From assembly GCA_021647705.1 (NCBI GenBank), contig JAKIUF010000048.1, positions 1 through 34,500 on the forward strand: a DNA stretch of 34,500 nt, given 5' to 3'. The stretch is from Gammaproteobacteria bacterium. GTDB lineage: Bacteria > Pseudomonadota > Gammaproteobacteria > SZUA-152. This document shows positions 30,204-34,500 of this stretch, piece by piece. The position numbers and the translations under genes were made by a program. Each line of letters opens with the position of its first letter. Within the stretch, counting starts at the first letter, position 1. Below the pieces are notes generated by a model that saw nothing but the letters and a program-made list of their open reading frames with translations, was not told the DNA's origin and did no database searches.

Positions 30204-30279
30204 TGGTGGCCGGAGGTGGAATCGAACCACCGACACGAGGATTTTCAATCCACTGCTCTACCGACTGAGCTATCCGGCC
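30204..30279 (-). tRNA. tRNA-Phe (anticodon GAA)
   Basis: Read on the minus strand: acceptor GGCCGGA pairs with TCCGGCC, D-arm AGCTCAGTCGGTAGAGC, anticodon loop TTGAAAA (anticodon GAA), T-arm GGTGG-TTCGATT-CCACC, and an encoded CCA. The sequence matches gammaproteobacterial tRNA-Phe closely. The anticodon stem reads GTGGA against TCCTC, leaving a U-U mismatch at 28-42 where G-A-G-G-A/U-C-C-U-C is expected. Confidence 0.95.
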
Positions 30280-30408
30280 ATCTAGGGGTGCGTATTAAAG
30301 CGGCTGACCTTCACCGAGTCAAGCCCGAAACACCCCAATCTGGCAACCAAAGCCCACAAAACACCCTATAATCGCCAAATATCCTTCCGGCACCGAAAAT
30401 ACTGACCG

Positions 30409-30881
30409 ATGACACACAATATTCACCACCACGAGCAATATCGGCTGATCGAAACCAGATGCAGCGGTTGCCACAATCTGGGGATTTCCTGGGGAGCCCG
30501 TGCTCTGGACAAGCTGGCACAAAAACAGTCCGCCGCAGCATACGTCAGACCCGAACGACGTGCTGAAGCCGCCCTGCATCACAGCGGTGTGGATGGCATC
30601 GCCTTCACCTATTCGGGCCCCACCGTGTGGCTGAAATACGTCATCGGCGTGGGGCAACGCTCGCCGCCGCACTGGAACGCCGCGCAGGCCTGCAAAATGT
30701 CTATTTTTATGATGACAAGGGCTACAACTGCGCCGACAGCAACCTACCGGTTGCAGCTTATCTCGACGATGACCCGCTGGCGGTACACACGGTGAAAAAA
30801 TGTGCCGCAGATTGCTGTAGTGGTAATGAAGGTGTGTTGCTCAAGAAATATGAACACAATAACCCATTTCACAATGCTTAA
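30409..30881 (+). pseudogene. Decayed radical-SAM (AmrS/PflA-like) gene with frameshift
   Basis: Two overlapping frames give pieces of one protein. Frame 1 from ATG 30409 has CSGCHNLGIS, a partial Fe-S cysteine motif, then SGVDGIAFTYSGPTVWLKYVI, which resembles the conserved GIAFTYNEPT-V/I-W region of radical-SAM activating-enzyme-like proteins. The sequence continues in frame 3 with TLAAALERRAGLQNVYFYDDKGYNCAD and AYLDDDPLAVHTVK, which resembles the following helix, strand and NVY-x-NGY segment. Restoring one G in the run GGGG at 30651-30654 joins the frames. The first cysteine of CxxxCxxC is not seen and the C-terminal half is missing. A sequencing error could explain the shift but not the losses. 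Confidence 0.6.
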
Positions 30882-31452
30882 TCAGCTGAAATTGAGAGAG
30901 CAACGGCCGACAATATTATTATTGTGCGCCTTTATATTTTGTATAACCACTGCACCCGGTCAGGCCGGGGTTTATCGCTGGAAAGATGACAATGGAAAAA
31001 CCGTATTTGGCGACACCCCGCCCAAAGACAAAACTGCCACGACGGTCAATATCGAAAATACGGAAAACTCCGGCACACAATTTGCCACCCCTGAGCAGGC
31101 GAAAAATATTGAGCGCGATGCCAAAAATCGTCGGCATAAAAAAGCGCCCTCAACTGCCCGTAACAACATTGATGCATATTGCCGCCGATATATCAGTGAA
31201 CTGAACAAAGTCGAAATTTATCTGCAACACACCGATACCCAACGCGACCAGCTCAAAGCCCGCGACCTGCGCAAACTCATCGCAAAAGAATGCGCGGGAA
31301 ACGTGTTAACAAAAAGGTTTGATGATGCAAGGTGTACCCGCTACCGCAAAAACTTGAGCAAAACAGAGATATTTCTTGAGCACACACCCAATCCACGCGA
31401 CGAGCAAAAAATCAAAGATTTACAAAAACAAATAGCCCGTGAATGTCGATAA
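30850..31452 (+). CDS. DUF4124 secreted protein with internal 38-residue duplication
   Basis: A 200-residue exported protein from ATG 30850 (ATG 30874 is an alternative). A hydrophobic segment (TILLLCAFIFCITTAPGQAG) suggests a signal peptide. VYRWKDDNGKTVFGDTPP is the DUF4124 motif, known in many proteobacterial envelope proteins of unknown function. After a charged linker, two units follow, residues 111-148 and 162-199, sharing C-x2-Y...L-K-EI-L-HT...RD..K..DL.K.IA.EC. Each unit begins and ends with Cys at the same spacing. The start overlaps the end of the pseudogene frame. Confidence 0.75.
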   Translation: MNTITHFTMLNQLKLREQRPTILLLCAFIFCITTAPGQAGVYRWKDDNGKTVFGDTPPKDKTATTVNIENTENSGTQFATPEQAKNIERDAKNRRHKKAPSTARNNIDAYCRRYISELNKVEIYLQHTDTQRDQLKARDLRKLIAKECAGNVLTKRFDDARCTRYRKNLSKTEIFLEHTPNPRDEQKIKDLQKQIARECR

Positions 31453-31629
31453 AAACCAGCAACCAGCACAGTCTCGGCTTGAAAAATTATTAGGCACTTT
31501 TACTCAAATGCTTAATTATTAAATCAACCGTCTCTCAAATTGAAGATACTTGACGCCACTCATCATAACGAGGACTCACTGAAAACTATTTTTCTAAAAC
31601 CATTATCGTAAGTGTTGCATCATCAATAT

Positions 31630-32160
31630 TTATTTATTCTGTGTTCTTTTTTTAATTCGACACAAACCAACAGGCGTAACCCCCAAATAACGTGCCAAAT
31701 CATTTTGAGTTACTTTTTCTAAAAGGCTTGGGGAATTATTTTCAAGTATACAAAATCGTTCCTCGGCACTTAGACAAAGAAGCTCATACTCTCGCTTTTC
31801 TTTTTTCATGGCAAAGCGCAGCAAAAACTCAATCATCTCATTTGCTATTTCCATATCTTTTTTGCTGTATTCCCAAAGATTCTTAAACGGTGTTTTTATC
31901 AAAACCGTAGATTCCAAACAAAGAAGACTAAAAGAACAAACTCCTTCTGAATATGCCGAAGTTAAGCTCCCAATTATATCATTGGATAAAAGAAATGATT
32001 TTACTGATTCTTTTCCATCCTCAGACGTGTAATAGGCCTTCAGTAAGCCTGATTGGATAAAATAAAGTGACTTGTCTGAATCCCCCTGCATAAAGACATG
32101 TTCGCCCTTTTCCTTTTCTATCGTTACTCCTTCAAGCTGAAAAAGTTCCTGAAAATTCAT
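31630..32160 (-). CDS. Crp/Fnr-family transcription regulator
   Basis: A 176-residue regulator. The N-terminal cyclic-nucleotide-binding-like beta-roll shows EHVFMQGDSDKSLYFIQSG and LKAYYTSEDGKESVKSFL, then a dimer helix (NEMIEFLLRFAMKKEKREYELL), then a C-terminal helix-turn-helix (TQNDLARYLGVTPVGLCRIKKR). No FNR-type N-terminal cysteine cluster is present, so the signal is unlikely to be oxygen through an Fe-S cluster. GAGG at -11 serves as ribosome site. It is divergent from the mipA-like gene across only 53 bases, and a palindrome covers its ribosome-site region, suggesting autoregulation. Confidence 0.85.
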   Translation of the reverse strand: MNFQELFQLEGVTIEKEKGEHVFMQGDSDKSLYFIQSGLLKAYYTSEDGKESVKSFLLSNDIIGSLTSAYSEGVCSFSLLCLESTVLIKTPFKNLWEYSKKDMEIANEMIEFLLRFAMKKEKREYELLCLSAEERFCILENNSPSLLEKVTQNDLARYLGVTPVGLCRIKKRTQNK

Positions 32161-32165
32161 TTGTT

Positions 32166-32179
32166 TTAACCTCGGTTAA
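32166..32179. promoter_or_regulatory. Palindromic operator candidate in the divergent promoter
   Basis: TTAACC-TC-GGTTAA is a perfect 14-bp palindrome covering the ribosome-site area of the Crp/Fnr gene and the upstream region of the mipA-like gene. GAGTTAA repeats directly at 32181-32187 and 32200-32206. Binding by the adjacent regulator is an inference. Confidence 0.45.
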
Positions 32180-32213
32180 TGAGTTAAGACCCGAAATTTG
32201 AGTTAATTAGACT

Positions 32214-33065
32214 ATGAAGCGACTATTCAAGCAACTCTTTACATCGGTGATTTTTATCAATATCTCATGCGTCTTAGCTGAACATCAACCCCTCTGGGAA
32301 ATTCACGCGGGCCTTGTGGGTATGCAATTACCTCATTACCGTGGTTCCAATAGCTACAGTACGCCGATATATCCATTCCCGGCCTTGATATACCGAGGTG
32401 AACGCCTCAAAGCAAGCGATGGAAAAATACAAGGATTACTTTATACATCTGAAATAGTGAATCTCGATGTGAGCCTTGCTGGGAGCCTGCCCGCCAGCCC
32501 TGATGATAATAGCGCACGAGCAGGGATGCCACGACTAGACACAACATTTGAAATCGGGCCATCACTCATTACACATTTTTGGACATCTGAAGATAAAAAT
32601 ACCCGCTTATCGTTAGAGCTCCCCATAAGAGCTACCTTTTCCATAAATATAGACAGTCCCACTATAAGAAATCGTGGATGGACGTTTGCACCCTCTATTG
32701 GCATAAAACACCACATGAATAACTGGAAAGGGGAAATTTTATTTGGTCCCATTTTTGCCGACCGTCGTTATCATGGCTATTTTTACGATGTTCCAGCCCA
32801 ATACGAAACTTCAGTGCGCCCCACATACAATGCGAGAAGTGGTTACAGTGGTAACCGAATTACTCTATCGATAGATAAGCATTTCAAGAAGCTATCAGTC
32901 ATAGCACTGGTTCGCTACGACGCTCTGTCGAACTCAGTATTCATGGATAGCCCGCTGATAGAGCACTCCAACAACCTCAGCGTCGGACTCGTCATTATGT
33001 GGCAGGTTGCAAAATCAAAACAATCAATAAGCCACGCAGAAGGAAACAACCATGAAAATTATTAA
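32214..33065 (+). CDS. MipA/OmpV-family outer-membrane protein
   Basis: A 283-residue outer-membrane protein with an N-terminal signal peptide (MKRLFKQLFTSVIFINISCVLA). The mature part shows LWEIHAGLVGMQLPHYRGSN, PIYPFPALIYRGERLKA, and later RLDTTFEIGPSLITHFW and YSGNRITLSIDKHF. This pattern (ALIYRGER, EIGPSL, and the Tyr-Arg-Gly-Ser after the first strand) matches the MipA/OmpV family, which includes murein-associated and stress-related barrels. The stop overlaps the SDR start by 14 bases. Its AT-rich base use differs from the central genes. Confidence 0.85.
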   Translation: MKRLFKQLFTSVIFINISCVLAEHQPLWEIHAGLVGMQLPHYRGSNSYSTPIYPFPALIYRGERLKASDGKIQGLLYTSEIVNLDVSLAGSLPASPDDNSARAGMPRLDTTFEIGPSLITHFWTSEDKNTRLSLELPIRATFSINIDSPTIRNRGWTFAPSIGIKHHMNNWKGEILFGPIFADRRYHGYFYDVPAQYETSVRPTYNARSGYSGNRITLSIDKHFKKLSVIALVRYDALSNSVFMDSPLIEHSNNLSVGLVIMWQVAKSKQSISHAEGNNHENY

Positions 33066-33783
33066 TAAACGCATTGTCATTACCGGGGGCACTTCCGGTA
33101 TTGGATATGAAATGGTGAGATATCTTTGTCCTGATAATGAAGTGATCGTGGTGTCTAAAAATATAAATAAACTTAATGAACTATCTCGAAAATTTGATGG
33201 GGTTACTACCTATCAGGCTGATTTATCAAAGACTGGAGATACAGAAACCATAGCAGACATTATTGTCAAGCGTTATGAATCAATAGACATACTCATTAAC
33301 AATGCAGCGGTTCAACATTCAGCAACATTTATAGACGAAGAATTTAGGTACGAAAGCATCTCTTATGAAATAGCATTAAATTTTACCAGCATCTGTAGCA
33401 TGACCTACCTCTTGTTGCCTGCTTTATTACATAAAGAAAAAGCGATCATTATGAACGTTAACTCAGGACTCGGGCTCACACCAAAAACATCATCAGCAAT
33501 TTATTGTGCAACAAAGGGAGCCCTCAATATTTTCTCCCAATCACTTCGTTATCAGCTCGAAAAAACAAATATTAGCGTCCAACAAGCATTTTTGGACTTA
33601 GTTGACACAAAAATGACAAAAGGCAGAGGAAAAAACAAAACGGCCCCTGAAGTCGCTGCAAAAAAAATTATTTATGGGCTTGAGCACGACATACCAGATC
33701 ATGATATTGGCAAGGTCAAATTGCTCAGAGCACTGATCAGACTGTCCCCATCCATTGCACAGAGAATCATGAAAAAACATTAA
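33052..33783 (+). CDS. Short-chain dehydrogenase/reductase (DltE-like)
   Basis: A 243-residue NAD(P)-dependent oxidoreductase. The nucleotide-binding TGGTSGIG is at residues 11-18, NNAA near residue 83, and the catalytic set Ser138, Tyr151 and Lys155 (YCATK). The sequence most resembles the DltE-type SDR group. The substrate cannot be predicted. ATG 33052 follows GGAAAC and overlaps the upstream barrel gene, so the two are likely translationally coupled. The DUF2141 gene follows 13 bases later. Confidence 0.87.
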   Translation: MKIINKRIVITGGTSGIGYEMVRYLCPDNEVIVVSKNINKLNELSRKFDGVTTYQADLSKTGDTETIADIIVKRYESIDILINNAAVQHSATFIDEEFRYESISYEIALNFTSICSMTYLLLPALLHKEKAIIMNVNSGLGLTPKTSSAIYCATKGALNIFSQSLRYQLEKTNISVQQAFLDLVDTKMTKGRGKNKTAPEVAAKKIIYGLEHDIPDHDIGKVKLLRALIRLSPSIAQRIMKKH

Positions 33784-33796
33784 GGAGAACAATTAC

Positions 33797-34231
33797 ATGA
33801 ATAAATTTTTCGTTATTTTATATGGCGTTTTTATGCTATCAACAGACAATGCATGGGCAACAGAATTGAAAATTAAAGTGAATAACATTGATATAAAACG
33901 AGGTGGAAACATTATTGTAATGATTTTTGGTGAAGAAGGGTTTCCCAAAAAACATGAAATGGCGATTTTTACTCAGTCAAAAAAATCACAACATGAAATG
34001 ATGGAGTTTATCTTTGATGTGAACGTGGAAGCATTAGCCGTTAAGGTACTACATGATGAGAACGGCGATGGAAAAGTAACCAAAAACTGGACAGGTATAT
34101 GGCCAAAAGAAGGTCTTGGGTTTTCTAACGACCAGAAAATAAGCCTAAAGGGGGCTCCGAAATATAAAAACTCAAAGCTGCTTAAAGAACAGCTCAATGA
34201 CGGGATAAATATTTCAATTATTTACCCATGA
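33797..34231 (+). CDS. DUF2141 periplasmic protein
   Basis: A 144-residue exported protein with a signal peptide (MNKFFVILYGVFMLSTDNAWA). The mature part shows IKVNNIDIKRGGNIIVMIFG, then VKVLHDENGDGKVTKNWTGIWPKEGLGFSNDQ, the usual DUF2141 signature with a DxNxDG calcium-like loop. The function of this family is unknown. AAGGAGA precedes ATG 33797. It is the third gene of the operon; a fourth starts 13 bases after its stop. Confidence 0.82.
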   Translation: MNKFFVILYGVFMLSTDNAWATELKIKVNNIDIKRGGNIIVMIFGEEGFPKKHEMAIFTQSKKSQHEMMEFIFDVNVEALAVKVLHDENGDGKVTKNWTGIWPKEGLGFSNDQKISLKGAPKYKNSKLLKEQLNDGINISIIYP

Positions 34232-34244
34232 AGGAGTGACAGCA

Positions 34245-34295
34245 ATGAAACCATTAATAAAAATTATTTGTAACTACTCAGCTTACTTTTCGTAG
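34245..34295 (+). pseudogene. Fourth operon gene, truncated by an IS66-family element
   Basis: AAGGAG (34230-34235) precedes ATG 34245. The frame reads MKPLIKIIC and then continues into a GTAACTACTCAGC sequence and stops at TAG 34293-34295. The leading residues are a normal signal-peptide start. GTAA at 34270 resembles the terminal bases of IS66-family elements, so the gene was probably cut there. The remaining gene would lie on the far side of the element. This is inferred from a short tail. Confidence 0.4.
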
Positions 34296-34500
34296 GAGCT
34301 AGGTTTTTTCTTCGGAAAGGATCAACGCAGCACCGTCAAATGCATCGCACAATGCTTTGAAGACATTATGCCCCTGCTTTTTAACGGTGGAGATGTAGCT
34401 CCGAATACGGCAAAATGTCTCCGCGCCCTGATTGGAGCGGAAGCAACCTGAGATCTTTTGCTTCACTTTGACCATACGCACATCACGTTCGGCCAGGTTA
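34270..34500 (-). mobile_element. IS66-family insertion sequence, end fragment continuing beyond the window
   Basis: The segment begins with a GTAACTACTCAGC-like end at 34270, consistent with IS66-family termini that start GTAA, and contains the C-terminus of a transposase. Only the end of the element is in the window; the left-end boundary is inferred. Confidence 0.6.
34299..34500 (-). CDS. IS66-family transposase, C-terminal part (partial)
   Basis: The minus-strand frame enters from the right edge and ends with TAG at 34301-34299. It reads NLAERDVRMVKVKQKISGCF, then RSNQGAETFCRIRSYISTVKKQ. This is the characteristic conserved C-terminal region of IS66-family transposases, around the last acidic catalytic residue (ERD) and the FCRIRSYIST motif. 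The N-terminal part lies outside the window. It is likely intact here, with no stop or shift seen. Confidence 0.85.
   Translation of the reverse strand, partial: NLAERDVRMVKVKQKISGCFRSNQGAETFCRIRSYISTVKKQGHNVFKALCDAFDGAALILSEEKT

Noticed and set aside
30204-30279. tRNA-Phe as the integration site of the AT-rich cluster at 31630-34300
   Set aside because: The tRNA 3' end faces lower coordinates, away from the cluster, and no duplicated tRNA end is seen on the other side.

Overview
The window is a chromosomal segment of a Gammaproteobacterium. The evidence is an E. coli-like aas-lplT pair, CobB-type sirtuin, FxsA, CutA, DsbD, AroQ-AccB-AccC and TrhP proteins, several outer-membrane beta-barrels, and a tkt-gap-pgk-pyk-fba carbon-metabolism cluster. 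That cluster and the aldolase type resemble those of autotrophic or methylotrophic Gammaproteobacteria. The species cannot be named from sequence alone, and no RuBisCO or phosphoribulokinase gene is present to prove a Calvin cycle.

Layout. 1-106: 3' remnant of an IS630-like transposase. 387-3775: phospholipid repair pair aas-lplT. 3776-5521: repeat-rich region with an ABM-like monooxygenase-fold gene (-), a tiny broken signal-peptide gene and a small conserved protein. 5522-7567: sirtuin, then a porin preceded by a four-unit Pho-box-like array. 7724-9414 (-): an outer-membrane barrel protein and FxsA. 9711-15612 (+): cutA, a DsbD with a duplicated N-terminal redox domain, a TlpA-like thioredoxin, aroQ, accB and accC, closed by a bidirectional terminator. 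15671-17770 (-): a large YfaP-like surface lipoprotein. 18021-25091 (-): tkt, gap, pgk, pyk and fba, transcribed in that order, with a candidate structured leader upstream of tkt and a terminator after fba. 25544-28571: thioredoxin-fold protein (-), trhP (+), alpha-carbonic anhydrase (-). 28572-30279: non-coding stretches full of inverted repeats around a small membrane protein, ending with tRNA-Phe (-). 30409-31452: a decayed radical-SAM gene, then a DUF4124 protein with an internal duplication. 31630-34295: an AT-richer accessory cluster (Crp/Fnr regulator, divergent MipA/OmpV barrel, SDR oxidoreductase, DUF2141 protein) whose last gene appears cut by an IS66-family element that runs off the right edge.

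How the genes fit together. The sugar-phosphate enzymes form one co-directional block. DsbD plus TlpA would move reducing power into the periplasm. AccB and AccC feed fatty-acid synthesis, and Aas-LplT recycles lysophospholipids. The periplasmic carbonic anhydrase would help inorganic-carbon or pH handling. Two dispersed inverted-repeat families occupy intergenic gaps. The most unusual items are the double-headed DsbD, the Pho-box array, the possible tkt leader RNA, the TTGTG/CACAA hairpin cluster, and the IS-truncated accessory operon with a palindromic operator in a 53-bp divergent promoter.
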